A stretch of 64,000 nt of DNA from Lasiosphaeris hirsuta (GCA_030549175.1 JAUKUA010000003.1:4216001-4280000), one strand, 5' to 3'. Shown: positions 24,976 to 38,265, numbered from the stretch's first letter. The notes: generated by a model not told the origin, from the sequence alone. Program-made: numbers and translations.

Positions 24976-27622
24976 CTATGCTCTGAGCTGGCTGACTAGG
25001 TCCTGGAGACGCACCAATGCTGCGAGATTGGTCTCCTGTTTTGCTCTGCCCTCGTTACCCTGGGCCTCGGCGACCTTGTGGTGAAATGCGATGAACTCGT
25101 TAACCGAGTCCAAAAGCGGTTGAATGCTCTTCTTCGGATGAACAAGGATAAATCTCTCCCGAATCGACTCACACAAGCAGAGGTAGCCTAAGAGAATTGA
25201 GAGATAACCCAGGGCCACATTGAGCTGCGTCTTCTCCATAGAGTCGGCCTGCGTCTGTTAGTAAATAGCCCACGCCTTGGCCGATACTCAAGATGGGAAC
25301 ATGGCTTACATCCGAAGTTTTCGAATGGTTATCCGCAAATACGCGAATCAAGCGGTCCAAGACCGAACCTGTGCTATCCCCAACCTCCTCCAGGCTCTGC
25401 GACGCCGGTGGGTAGTACACGCAAAAGTTGATCATGACGCCTAGCATCATGATAAGAGACTCGTGTACTTTGGACAGAAATGCATCCACCTTCATAGAAT
25501 TCAAGATCGTCTCAAAGGCACGGCAGGCCGACCCCGCGAGCTCCTGCAGCAGATTATTGTCGACAAACATACGGACCGCTTCCGGATTGTTATTTGTCGT
25601 ATTGAGTGTGATCCGCAGCGTCAAACTCTCGAGGTCGTTGAACTTGTCGATGGGGCGGCGCAGCGCCTTTTCCAAAATATCCACCACGACTGGCACATAG
25701 CGGCGCGTCCACCTTGATCCTTGGTTCGACTGCATCGCGCTAATCGATTGGCTTTCTAGCACGTACAGCGCCAGGTAGAAGTCAGTCGGCTCCTGCTGGC
25801 TTGGCAGATCCCAACAAGCCTCACCTTCGCCAGACGCGCTGGCGGAGAGAATAAAAAACAGTTGATCCGTGACAGCCGGGGAAAATATCTCGGACTCGCC
25901 CGGCGAGTGGCTTGGCTGACGCATAATCAAATCCAGACATTTAAGCGCCAGGGTCCGCGGGGACAGGGACGTGGGCACCGTGGGTTCCCAAATGGGCGAT
26001 TTTAGCATCGAGGACTTGATCGTACCCAGTGTTGTTTGCCCGTTTCGAGTAACGTTCTGTTTCTTATCTTTGGCAAGAGGGACAATGTCTGTACCCTCTC
26101 CTAACAGCCGGCTGAGAAGTGCGGCGAACCCCTGCATGCGAAGTTGCTGGAGCAAATGTGCCGACGACGAGGCAGCAAGTAGAGTGACTAGGATCGCAAG
26201 AATCGAGTAGCCAGAGACAAGGTCCGTCTCCTCTCCAAGAGATTTGAATAAGCTCCCGTCGCCGCTATGATTACGGAACTGTTGGCGAAAGGCCTTCTCG
26301 CTCATCTTCTGCGCTAGCTCGAGCAGGGCACCCCTCCGGAGCGAAGAAGGCTTGGCTGACGGTGAGCCGATTCGGTCCATGATATCATCCATCTCATCGG
26401 CAAACCGGCTGTTGGCTCCTGCTTGCCGCAATTCGTGAATGCTCCGTACCGCACCGGTGTTCACCGTTTCATCATCCTCGTCAAGGAACGAGAATGTATT
26501 GATCGTCGAGACCTTCGGTAGGCGGGCGAAACTAAATAGCGAGCCATTCGACGGCTCCTCATCAATACCAGGAAGCCCGCCGCCGCCCAGTAAGGTATCC
26601 TCCTCGGCCAGCATCGATCTTTGCTGGTTGTAGGTGAACTTGGGGCCTGCTTTCTTAGCTGCTGCCACAGGCCGTCCCACGTTTCTCGAGGGTCCTTTCA
26701 GTGCGGCTGGGGGTGGGGGGCTGGAGCTTTGGAATATTACAGTGACTGGTTCGGGTTTTGAAGGCTCAGGTCTCTGGAACTGTGGCGGCACCGCGTCTTC
26801 CTCCTCCGAGGAGCTGCTATCCGCCTGCTCGGCTAAAGCATCAATCAAGCGTTTCTTACGAGGAGCTGGCTTGGCCGCAGGCTGGTCGGCTGGATTTGCT
26901 CGCGGCGGCGAAGGCCGCTTCTTGCTCACGGGGCGGGGTGGCGGCGGCTCTTGCTCGCGGGAGAGGCGCAATGGAATATGATGGTTGCTTTTCCTTGGCG
27001 GCACGGCATCGACGCTCAATTTATCCAGCGATCTTGATGTCTCTGCTGAGAACGGCGCCACCACATCCTTCATGCTGACATCTTTCTCAGGGGTAACCTG
27101 CGATTTGGGCACCGCCTTTACACCTGGGGCCGGTTTCGGTCTTCCCTTCTCGACACTCTTGGCTGGTTGTCGTGCCACTGGGCGAGGCGGTGAATCGGGC
27201 ATTGCATATGGATCAGAAGTGTTCTCTTTCCTCTCCGAGTATGTACGCGTGAGCCTCCGCTTTTTGATCTTCACATCCTCATCCTGCTGGAGGCTACCTG
27301 CCGAGCCTTCAAGCAGCGGCTGGCTTTGCGCCTCGTCTGGTGATCTTGGGTTTGCAGGGTGCGCATTCCTGACGCCGAGCTGCCTCCCTCTGCTAAGGGT
27401 AGATATTCCGGTTCGTGATTTCGGCTGTGGCTCTGGCGAGCTATAGGACGACGTCGAGGGGGCGCTCGGCGCGGAGATCTCGGTTGTTGAATCCCTATTT
27501 CTGAGGGCCCCATTAGACGTGGCCGCCGACCTCTTTTTCGCGCTTTTACCATAAGTTGTCGCCCGCTTTCTGGCAGGAAAACCGGTGGGGAAGTCGGCAG
27601 GAAAGTCGTACACGTCACTCAT
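24976..27622 (-). CDS. WPL1: Wapl/Rad61 cohesin-release factor
   Basis: Nuclear protein that opens the Smc3-Scc1 gate with Pds5 and so releases cohesin from chromatin. Exons 25310-27622 and 24976-25248 (minus strand) give 861 residues. The N-terminal ~390 residues are disordered, rich in Pro, Ser and basic residues (PPRPVSKKRPSPPR, APRKKRLIDAL). From about residue 390 a helical WAPL domain begins (SIHELRQAGANSRFADEM, GALLELAQKMSEKAFRQQFR) and runs to the C-terminus, with the LRITLNTTNNNPEAVRMFVD segment typical of the family. The start at 27622 (MSDVYDFPADFP) is preferred to an in-frame ATG 19 codons upstream because the MSDVYDFP start looks natural; this is a judgement. The single 61-bp intron at 25249-25309 joins HSKTSD to ADSMEKTQLNVALGYL. 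Confidence 0.88.
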
Positions 27623-28652
27623 TGTGTCGGGGCACGCAGGGAATGTGCGTTGGTCGCTGTATATTTGTTGCAGTTGCAATTGGATTGGTCGAGTCGAGCA
27701 AAGAGTATGGAGCTCTCAATGGCACATTCTTGGTGTCGAGCTATGAGGGAAGGCGCGATTCAGGGGCTAACTCTCGGGGCGTGTGTTGCGACAGACGGCT
27801 CAAGGACCAGGGGAGGCGATTTCGAAAGCGAGGAGGGGATGGGAGCACTAAATATGTTGAGAGGGGTCCAAGATGACTTAGAAGCCTAATAAATGCTTGT
27901 GCAGTTGGCAGGATCTTGGGAGGGGGGAACACAGGATGATTCTTTGTTGCGGCTCGCAGCGCAAGTTGCTGATGCGATGAGGGTGTGGTGCGGTTCAAAC
28001 ACGGTCTTGAATGTTTTGAGGAGCGGTTGGTTGGCGTGCTCGGCCAGCCTTGGCAGACAGAACCCCACACTGCAATCGTGCACAACGCCTGCAGATGGGA
28101 CCGTGCACACCACCACGAAGCGCCACGGGATGGGAGGAACTGATGGAACTTACGGATTTTGGGACTGCCTGCCCGACTGCCCGCCAAGCTGCGGAGCCTA
28201 GAGGGGTGGCTAGTGGAGTCCAGACCAGGAAGTTGCGAATGCTTTCTGATTGAACCCTTTGCGGTGAATCTTTTCTGCTGAATTTGCAAAACGACCCAGC
28301 TTCCACTTGCAGAGTATTATATCAGATATCCCCAAAACTGCCAGGTAAGAGAATTGTCCTGTATGCCCCGAAAAGAGATTTCGACCATGGGGGAACAGTG
28401 GCTTGAATTCTGAGTGTACCCAATTCGAGTTCCGGCGGTGCAAGTGAGGGGAGATGGTGTTGATTCTGGGTGGCAGAATGCCATGAGCAGTGCAACGTCC
28501 GAACCTATTTTATTCAACCTCGCAACTTTTTACACACCGTGTTCTTCGCTCACAAGAGTTGGCATTGGCACCGCACCCGTTCTGCATCCGAGCGCTTGCT
28601 AATCCCCATCGACTACAGCAACTCGCTCACGGCTCACTGACACCCATTCGCC
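27623..28652. other. Divergent promoter region WPL1 / FUR1
   Basis: About 1 kb between two divergent genes. Open frames on both strands (up to 182 codons at 27741-28289 minus) overlap one another and show no domain. I treat it as promoter sequence. A purine-poor tract precedes the FUR1 start codon. Confidence 0.55.
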
Positions 28653-29582
<930 letters not shown>

Positions 29583-29815
29583 AGAATGTCGGAGGTGGCA
29601 ATGCCTTTCCCTGGATCAGGCTTTGGGAATGAGCAGGCGCAATTATGGGGACGCAGCAGACGCTTCAATACCCAATCACAAAGTAACGATTTACCATGAG
29701 TCCCCAGCAGTTCACATGTGCCTTTTGGCTCGCTTGTCGACTGTGTTGTACGGCTTGGTTCCGCCTGCGGGGACCTCTAGAGACGGCAAAAGCCAATTAT
29801 GAATCCGCTCGTGTT

Positions 29816-30396
29816 TCAATCGTAGTCATCATCGTCTGCTACTACCCCCTCTCCATCGTAACCCCTATCGTCGTCGTCGTCGTACACGTCTGCTTTGCCC
29901 TTGGATGCGCCTGGCCGTCCAACACTCAGGCGGCCAGCGCCAGGCTCCCTCTCGGGGTCACCTTCGCCGTTGTGTGCGACAGCATCTGCTGCGTCAACCC
30001 ATTCACTGTAGACATCGACCGCTGCTGAGAGGTCTGCCATAGCATAAGGGTCAGTAATCAACTCGCTCCCAATCTCGCCCCGAGGCATGTCTCGTCTTAC
30101 AGTTGATACCACACTGAAACTTTTGGCCGCAGACTTTGCAGTCAAGTTGGCCCACACCTGCCTTCTTGTCGAGTTTTACAGCAACTGAGCGCTCGTGGTT
30201 GCAGAAGAGGCATGTGAATACGGTTGGTAGGGGTTCTTTCTGGAGGGGAGGCAAACAAAGGTTAATTAGCTTCTAGGTGCTTTACTTTCGGGCGCAAGAT
30301 GGACGCAAGATGGGAGACGCAAAATATTGATAGAGAGAGGAATCCACATACTCTCCGGGGCCCTTGGGGCTTGCTAGCCTTTTTGCGCTTGCCCAT
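29816..30396 (-). CDS. ELF1: Transcription elongation factor 1 (Elf1/ELOF1)
   Basis: Small zinc-ribbon protein that rides with RNA polymerase II and helps it pass nucleosomes and DNA lesions. Exons 30352-30396, 30101-30239 and 29816-30033 (minus strand) give 133 residues. The basic N-terminus [15 protein letters not shown] is typical. The zinc ribbon uses Cys25, Cys28, Cys49 and Cys52 (CLFC...CKVC), followed by [21 protein letters not shown] across intron 2. The C-terminal tail is a fungal extension ending in Asp-rich repeats (DDDDD, then DDDDYD), encoded by the GTC/ATC-rich plus strand near 29816-29885. The gene sits between FUR1 and URC1 on the opposite strand. Confidence 0.94.
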
Positions 30397-31641
30397 GTTG
30401 GCTCGAGGGTCGTGTCTGCCGCGAAACGGTTCAGGAGATAAGAGAAAAGAGAGAAGAATCTGCGAAATGAAAAAAAGGAGGATGGGGATGGCGTAGATGC
30501 GCCGAGTTGCTTTGAAAAAGTAGGTGTCGAGGTGTCGATTTTCTTCCTCTGGCGTAAAGCACAAAGGCGTTGTGGATCGCGCTGCGACAGCAGTTGAGTT
30601 TCGGCAGAGTGGTGATGTCGAAACACTATTTGGAGCCCCGCCAAGGTGAATCAAAGGTGAGTTGCGCGCTCTCGGTCAAGAAGCAAACAGCGATCCCCTG
30701 CGTAAATGGCCCGTGCATACCTACCACCCCTGTCAGCTCTTTGTGTAGTGTAAGCGGTCCACAAAAGCAGATCCCATGGAGCTCCGTCACCTCGAGACTT
30801 GCAACAAGAAACTTTCGTTGCCACGCTTCATCCTGATCCCCAGGCACCGGAAGGCTGTGAGACATGCTGTATGTTGTATGGGGCATGTTGATAACGATAT
30901 GTAATGCTCCGCCGTTTCCATCTCCGGGAATCCTTCATATCCACTTCGCTATCATGAGCTACCGGGAGCTATGCTACGAGACTATCAGGACTGATTGCCC
31001 TCTCCATCTGCTCACCTACGTGTTCAACGCAAGGTGTGCTCACGGCCGCGAAGTGTCGTTGATGCGCAGGCGCGGAACCGATCCGATTGAGATGGAGCCC
31101 CACCAGCCCGCGCTCGGAGTGGAGACATGAAGGTGAGCGGACGAGTGCAGAGCCACAGAGCGAACGGTGCTAGCAGGGCAGAGGGGGAGTGCCACAACCC
31201 CCTGCTAAACCCTGCCTATCGATCAGCTGGTACACGACGAGACATTGGATTGCCAAATGCCAATGCCAATGGCCAGTTGCTTCGAGTTCCGACGCCAGGG
31301 ATTCAGGACCGTTGCTCTTGTTAAAAGCCAACTAAGCTGCTGCCCTACTTTCAATTGCCAATTCCAAGTCCCCGATCCCTCTGTTCTTTGTGTGACCGTG
31401 TACAGTGCCTAAACAGTACCTAACCTCAATTCTTGGGCTGCCAGTGCTCAGGTACCCGATCGGCTTCCAACGGCTGCTGGCATCGCATTTAGTCCGAGTG
31501 AGAACAGCACGGGAATAGTGGCCTCCTGAACAAAGCTTTTTTTTAACACCTTTCTCCCTCCCCCGTGTCCTTGTGTCGCATTTTCTACCCCCTCCCCCTC
31601 CCCCTCCCCTCCTCTGCCAACCTTGGCAGCCCAACAACATC
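30397..31641. other. Divergent promoter region ELF1 / URC1
   Basis: 1.2 kb between two divergent genes, with no gene supportable. The end carries T8 at 31539-31546 and then a strongly polarised pyrimidine tract (CCCCCT repeats, about 31587-31614) directly before the URC1 start codon, probably its leader or core promoter. Confidence 0.6.
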
Positions 31642-33924
31642 ATGGCCACAACAGGTATGGATGAGGTGCGCAACGCCTTGCAAGCCATTTCCCAAAGCCA
31701 AACACTGCTCTTGTCGGCGTTTGAGTCGGTATCACAGCGTGTGAACAAGTTGGAAGAGACTCGGGCAGACACACCCAGCCCCGAAACCAATGGGTCCGTG
31801 TCCGAAGACGCCGGCCGCTCCGATACACCCCTTGTCTCCGGCTACGCCAAGACGCCGCCGCTTCTGCCGGCCGATGCTGGCTCACAGTCACCGCCGCCGG
31901 TGGCGTCCACAGATTCCCAATCCGGCTTCTCGTCTCGCATCATCCTCACCACCTACCCCAAGCAAATTGGCATCAAGCCGCTTCCGATGGAGTGGGGCGC
32001 TGCGGATCCGGAGAAGCGGGGCCCCGTGGCCGTGTCCCGGTCTGCCTCCACTATCCGGAGACGGAATGCCATCGGCGCCCACAGCGGCTCTTATTCCATC
32101 TACTATGCCCTGGCCCTGGCCAGCAAGGAGCTCGACCCGGACCATCGCCCAGATTTTACCAACAGCGAGCCCGCCGTCAACATTGGACCCTTTCCCCAGT
32201 GGGGCGACAAGAAGAAGATTGTCGCCATGGACCCCTGGGGCCATGTTGTGCCCTGGCAATGGAAGGATGTCATCGAAAAGGAGAACGGCATGTTTTGGCT
32301 TGCGTCCTCACCGTTGGCCGACTATTATCTAACGCTCTGTAGTTGATCTCCGACCGACTATTGCCATTACCAAAGCCCACATGAAGCTATCCGAGCTCGA
32401 AGAAAGCGTCCGAAGCGGAAGACTAGTGCCTGACGGCAAAGTTTGCCTCAACTCGGCCGGAGAACTTGCTGTGACCAAGTTCGCTGTTGAGCCCGTCTGG
32501 TATCTCCCGGGCGTGGCCGAGCGCTTCGGCATTGACGAGGGCACGCTGCGGAGGTCTCTCTTCGAGCACACGGGCGGCATGTATCCCGAAGTAATTAAGC
32601 CCCCGAAGCCTGCCTACTTTATCCCCAGCGCGCCGTTTGTAGCTAATGCGGCAGCCAGTTGATTACGCGCGGCGACATCAAAGTCTTTTTGCCCCCTATC
32701 GGTAAAAACCCACAGCTCCGAGTTCCGGCCCGGCCCCTTCTTTTCTCGTGTGGCCTGACAGTTTTCTCCTTAGGTGGTTTGACCGTCTACGTCTTTGGCG
32801 ACCCGGCGAACATGTCGGACCCGACCAAGAGGCTGGCTCTGCGCATCCATGACGAGGCACGACTTTGATCCAACCCCACTGACTAGACTGGCACCATGCT
32901 AACACCGCCTGCTTTCTACAGTGCAATGGTAGCGACGTCTTTGGGTCAGATATCTGTACCTGCAGACCCTATCTTATCTTTGGCATCGAGGAAGCCGTCA
33001 AGGAAGCACAGAATGGTGGTACTGGCGTCGTCATTTACTTCCGAAAGGAGGGCCGAGCCCTGGGCGAAGTAACAAAGGTACGAAGGACCCCTTATTCCGT
33101 TGTCGGGGACTCGTGAAGCTCACCCGCCCCACACAGTACCGTATGTTGGACCCCTGGTGCCACCCCCCTTCCGCGCCCTCTGCCCGCTTTTCGGAAGCAG
33201 CGCTGGTCCTCCGTCTAACCAAGATCTGCAGTGGTGTACAACGCCAGAAAACGCGGAGAGGATCGTGCGTCGGACTATTTCAAGCGGACCGAAAATATCG
33301 CGGGTGTGAAAGACATGCGGTTCCAGGCCCTGATGCCGGATATCCTGCACTGGCTCGGTATCACCAAGATTGACAGGATGTTGAGCATGAGCAAGTGAGT
33401 CGTACCTTGCGCGCCGAAAGGGGTGCGTGCCGGGTTGCCGCATTTGTTGATTTTCTAACGCATCTCGCCCGTCAGCATGAAACACGATGCCATCGTTGGT
33501 CAAGGGTAAGTCCAATACACCCGCCTTGATGTGCTGTGCCGCTCAGCTATTTTTCTGCGCTGTCGTGCTGTTGCCCGGGGCCGGCGATCCTGACATTGCC
33601 ACCAATAGGATCCCTATCCACGAGCGTGTCGAGCTTCCAGAGTCCTGGATTCCGGCCGACTCGAGAGTTGAGATTGATGCCAAGATCACTGCCGGTATGG
33701 ATGAAAATTTCTTTTTCTGCGGTTTGCCTGGCAGCCCTCCCGTGTTAACGAAACTCTGCAGGTTACTTTACCACAGGTCACCGAATGACGGCCGAAGAGC
33801 TCAAGGCCGTGCAGGGCCGGATATGGGAAGAGTAAGTCCCCGTCCCCATCCGTGTTTACCCCCTCGACATTTTGTAGCGAATGGAAAGTCCAGGGCTGAC
33901 ATTGCTCGCAGTATCGACCACTGA
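31642..33924 (+). CDS. URC1: URC1-type GTP cyclohydrolase II
   Basis: GTP cyclohydrolase II-like enzyme; in Lachancea kluyveri the relative Urc1 is required for the URC uracil catabolic pathway rather than riboflavin synthesis. I place 11 exons: 31642-32287, 32343-32590, 32659-32701, 32774-32856, 32922-33077, 33137-33140, 33232-33394, 33476-33505, 33609-33694, 33762-33831 and 33912-33924, giving 513 residues. The zinc site is Cys341, Cys352 and Cys354 (RIHDEC...CTC), the same 11 and 2 spacing as in E. coli RibA as I recall it. YFRKEGRALGEVTKYLVYNARKRG and DMRFQALMPDILHWLGI are typical of the Urc1 branch. The first ~100 residues are Ser/Pro-rich. Introns 1 and 4 have GC donors, exon 6 is only 4 nt, and the last exon has 13 nt. 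An in-frame ATG 23 codons upstream falls in a poly-Pro stretch and is less likely. Confidence 0.92.
33137..33140 (+). other. 4-nt micro-exon of URC1
   Basis: TACC lies between an acceptor CACACAG and a donor GTATGT. It supplies Tyr393 and the first base of Leu394, which restores TKYLVYNARKRG. Skipping it shifts the frame to an early stop. This is an inference from phase and family sequence. Confidence 0.75.
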
Positions 33925-36900
33925 GCGGCCGTTTTTGAAAAGTGTGTGCGTCTCGGGGCTCCAGAACTGTGCATCTCTGCTGAGTGCCGCAATCCATCTT
34001 GAGCCTCGAGCCGTGCGCCTTCCCGGGTTGCTCTGGAGTGAAGGGGAGGATACGGCTTGAGCTGCATGGGGGGATTCCCGTTTTGAACCAATGCCATTTA
34101 AATCCCAAACCACGAGGCAACCCAACTGGAAGAAAATTTTCTCTTCCTCGTAGCAAGAACACTCAACACTAGTCTAGATGCAGATGCAGATTGGATATAC
34201 AGCATTTTCCACAGATTCCGTATGTGTCTACCTGCTTTGCCTTGCAGCATAAATTTTAGGATGTTAGCGGTTCGTCAAGTCTGCCCCCCCCCCCCTCTTC
34301 CGGCTAGCATCCGTCCCCCACGGGGTAGGTGGAAGGAAGCATGGAAAAATCGAAAGAAGCAAGAAAAAAAAAAGCCCTCTAGGTCACGCGCTCACTCAGT
34401 GTGTGTGCAACCTACACACGTATATACCGCGTAAACATAAATTTAACTCTGTTGATCAACACTGGGGTAGGACGGATGGGCATTGGGGGAAGGGTTCGGC
34501 ATCCGGGAACGTCCAGTTTCCCCAACCTTTTCTTTGGCGCGAGGAGCCGGATCTTGATTCCGTATTGCTTGTACCAGGCACAAACAGCTAGGTGTTTCCC
34601 ACCCGTCACGTCCTAGTGTAGTACACGTAGGGTGAAGAAGGTACGGCGTGATAGAGTGCGTCGTGTACCTGGCGCCGGCCCGTCCAGGTGCTCGGGTGAC
34701 CCTCCTTACCCCTGTATGCCTGCCTGTCCTTGCTTTTGGCCGACCTGCCTGCCGCAAAGACTAGGGACTTCCAGCGAATACGGAGAGGAGGAGGCAGGAG
34801 AGTAGAGACACAAGCCTGCTGCCGCCGCGTTTGTTTGTTCCTCCACCTCGCGTGCCTACTTTCCCCCTTAGCGCAGGAGGCGCACACACCTCAGGCTGTT
34901 CGTTGACATCATTATCGAAGCAGCTTTCCGCCGGCTTCCATGTTCTATGCTTACGCCTGGTATCTTTGACATAGGTGACAGAAGAGGCCACAAAACGTAC
35001 GACAGTCCATTGGCACGGCGGGTGGGACGAGGCAGGTGGGTGAATAATCGCGCTCATGCCCAGCAGCCTCTCGGTATGGACCGCTTCCATCCTGCCCCCC
35101 CTCCGCACCCGCTTGATTCCGGGCATCAGTAGGTTTTCGGCCGCGAAAACCGTATGTTTAGGACTAGACGGGCCGAAACTAGGCGGCGCTGGCCGCGTAG
35201 GAAGGATGATGGGGAGCTGACAAGACTTGTACATAGGTGACATGGCATGCTGATGGCAAAAATGGGAGACTGGTGCATAGGGAGGGTGACTGGGCCAATT
35301 GTTTAGGGACTCGGAATGTATGGCAAGTTTTGGGTCGTGGGAAGGAGCTGACTGTGCGGCGTGCTGGCGGACAGAGCGAAGAATGTAGCGGGAGATCGAG
35401 ATTTATTATTAATTGATCGAATTGTCGAGGCCCGGTCGAGATGATTCATCAGGTCAACCGGTTCACCGGCCACCGATATCGAGACAACCTACCTTACCCC
35501 CCGCGGAAAAAAACGGTGCGGTAGCTTCCAGTTACAATGTGAAGATCCCGTCGTGTGCCCGGTGGTGCCTGCCCTGGGGGTGGGGTAACACTGGAACACG
35601 AGAGGCGCTGGAGCTGGGGAATTAGAAACACGAGCACAAATTCTAAGAGTCCAAGACTGAGCGGGGCGTAGCAGCCAGCAATAATTCCAATCAGGGAGCT
35701 ACAACAGCACACCAGCTGTCTCGAGGCTGATCGATCGAAGATGGCTTCACCCATGGCCCTCCAAGGCCATCTGCAATTTGCCCATTGGGGAAAATCCCGC
35801 ATGAGGGAGGAGGGGACAACTGCAAAGTTTTTCGCTTTTGGCTCCATCGGGATGTGTTTTTTTTTTTTTTTTGGCTTCGGGCTTCACAATTGATAGTGTT
35901 GAGCGACGGTCACGGCAAGCTCGACCTACCTGTGCTGTAGCCGCAACTGCTGTGTCAAACTCAACGTCTCGCTACGGTATACCTACAGGATAGACACGGT
36001 ACCTAATCGTGAGTATCTGAGAGGATGGAAGCGTGTGCGTGTGCAACTGTCGACGAGCAAGGCAAGCCGATGCGGGCACGGATAGTCCGATATTCCTCCA
36101 TCAATCGGCGAAATCAGCCAGCTTCGCGGCTTCCCAGCTTCAAGCGGAAGCAGAACACAAGCGGAACCAAAAGCAGCGGCAGCGGCAGCTTGGGGCGATA
36201 CTATCGTGGGGAGGGCGCGTCGGCTACTGCATGGCTGACGCGCAGCTATCACAAAATCATTTGACGAGAACAGACTGGGAAGCAGGCCAGCTCGTTGGCT
36301 GGCTTGCTGGCTCGCTGGACAACCACGGATATCCGACGAGTCGCAGCGCGGCGATGACTGTTGGGTGTGTCGTCTTTCCAGTGAGTGAGCACAGGGCGTC
36401 CACAGGGCCATCCACAGGGCAATCAGCGGGAGCGACGTTGGCTGACTTCCCGTAGGAGGTAGGCGACTGGCAAACAGCCACGCCACGAATAGCGAACAGC
36501 GAGCAGCTTATTACCCTAGCTTCCGCTAGCTCTAGCTACCTAGCTATTCCTTCCTGCGAACGCATAGCATCATAGCATCGAAGCTAGCAGTAACGGGACG
36601 CCAGATAGTGGACTGACAGACACGCTACCGTATCGATAATACCTTGCTACTTCGCACATACCATACGGGCGATGCCGTGCTCCCGGGTAGTACACTGTCA
36701 AGGTGGTGGGGATAGATGAGGTTGCTGTACCTGGCCTATCCGTTCCGCCCGTATGGCAATATGATCACATTGAATCTTTATTGCCGTCCAGCTTGGTCCA
36801 GTCTGGAGCGCTGGATTAACACATCACACCAGCGGCAGGCTAGAATCTAGCACACTATATCCAGACAGGCCTGGCCCGGGTACGTAGGCTGCGCAGGTTG

Positions 36901-37764
36901 CCAATGGCTGTCAGACCATGCACCGACCTGCAGGGTGCAGCTTCGGTTTTCCTGAAGTGTCATATCTTGAGTGGCTGTCGACGGTCGCTGTACCCCACCT
37001 ACCGTTGTCTAAGTTGTCTGGAAGCCTGACGGGCACGCTTGGGGGGTTGCGTTGCTGTGCGATACAGTTGGACCGGTCTGCATGCGCCGCTGGGGTTGGC
37101 TCTTCTCAGTGCCCAAGTGAGCCAAGCACTCCAAGATCCGAATCTGGAACCCTCCTCCTCACCAACCCTCATGCCCAGTGCCCCCGGACTGGCCCCCCTC
37201 GTGGGCCACGCCCTCGCTGGGGGTGCTGGGGGTATACAGGGGGGCGCAAGCCAAACGGAGACAGCTGGAGCATCTCATAATCAATCGATTTTGCCTTGTA
37301 CACTTCTCCGAGCCCGGCAGTCCGAGCCAGGGTTGAGCCATGTTGAGCCAGGTTGCTGCGCGCCAGGCCCTGGGCCAGGCAGGAACGGTCACACTGACAC
37401 TGACACCCACACAGCTCACAGGCTCACTCGCCTTGCCTTTTGGTTCTTGGTTGACGGGTAGCGGGCGGGTATGCTTAGCCTCCCCTCCTTGGCCAACTCA
37501 AACCATTGATTGACAAGTGGCAATGTCGCCCGAAAGTGCCGTCATTGAGACCTGCAAAAGCCTTCTGCGGCATTGAGCGGATTCGAATTTCAGCCCAAGT
37601 GGGTGGCTTTTTCTTAAAGCCCCCCATCACCATCTGATATTAATCACCCTTCTTCTCTTCTTCCTTCCTCATCAAGACTTCACACCACACCAACCTCTGT
37701 CCAAGGCACAGTCAGACGCGCCCAGGTCAATACTATCCTCATCAACACAACCATCGTCGACCGT
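33925..37764. other. 3.8-kb gene-free stretch with short repeats
   Basis: No gene supportable; open frames of up to 160 codons on both strands lack domains. It contains a C12 run (34284-34295), a 20-bp near-perfect palindrome (35132-35151), a T16 run (35857-35872), a GGCT/TGCT cluster (36291-36320), three CACAGGGC copies (36390-36420), a CTAGCT-rich patch (~36515-36545) and ACACTGACAC-type repeats near 37391-37411. Confidence 0.5.
35132..35151. repeat. 20-bp palindrome with 8-bp arms
   Basis: GGTTTTCG and CGAAAACC arms flank the four bases GCCG. The sequence can form a hairpin, or be a dimeric binding site with CGG/CCG half-sites. Confidence 0.7.
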
Positions 37765-38265
37765 TTGTCCACATATCCAGCAGACATGTCTTCCATGTCT
37801 CCAGACTCTCGCCCAATGTCGCGGAGGGACTCGTCCACTCGTAGCAGCAGCAGCAGGAGGCCGAGAATGCTTCGAGCTCCAGCCACTGAGCCGTCTATCA
37901 CAACATCCAATGCCAGCCGAAATTCGCTGGCGAGCTCACAGTCAAGTCGGAGAGCAACCGAGTTGCTCAGCCGGGTAGCCTTCACATCTGGCTCACCCCC
38001 AGACTCCATGATGCGAGCCACATCCCCGCTATCCACCCGGACGCCCATGTTCGATAGTCTGGACCGATGCTCTGATCTTTCGTCATCTCCCGTTAGCCTC
38101 GACGAGATGCATTCCCGCCCATGTACGGTTATCAAACCCTGTTATTCGCGAGCTTAGCTAACAGTCATGACAGGTACAGGACGTTATTTCAGCTTCCCTA
38201 GCTTCGATATGTATGAAGAGGGTCAGCAAGATGAAGAAAAGGACGGTGACCTCAAGTCTCCCTGA
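37765..38265 (+). CDS. Small Ser/Arg-rich protein of unknown function
   Basis: I do not recognise a family with certainty. Exons 37765-38122 and 38174-38265 give 149 residues (142 if the in-frame ATG at 37786 is used). The body is low-complexity, rich in Ser, Arg, Thr and Pro (RRDSSTRSSSSRRPR). The C-terminus, made by the second exon, is different: an aromatic motif GRYFSFPSFDMYEE followed by an acidic QQDEEKDGDL tail. The intron has a GTACGG donor and an AGCTAACAG..CATGACAG end, and removing it replaces a basic read-through tail with the acidic motif, which looks like a genuine conserved terminus. A CT-rich leader with CTTCTTCTC-type sequence precedes the start. No membrane segment or signal peptide is visible. 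Confidence 0.6.

Noticed and set aside
27741..28289. 182-codon minus-strand frame upstream of FUR1
   Set aside because: Several frames of similar length overlap on both strands of this divergent promoter; no motif.
34761..35243. 160-codon minus-strand frame in the 34-37.7 kb gap
   Set aside because: Low-complexity, no domain, competing frames on the other strand.
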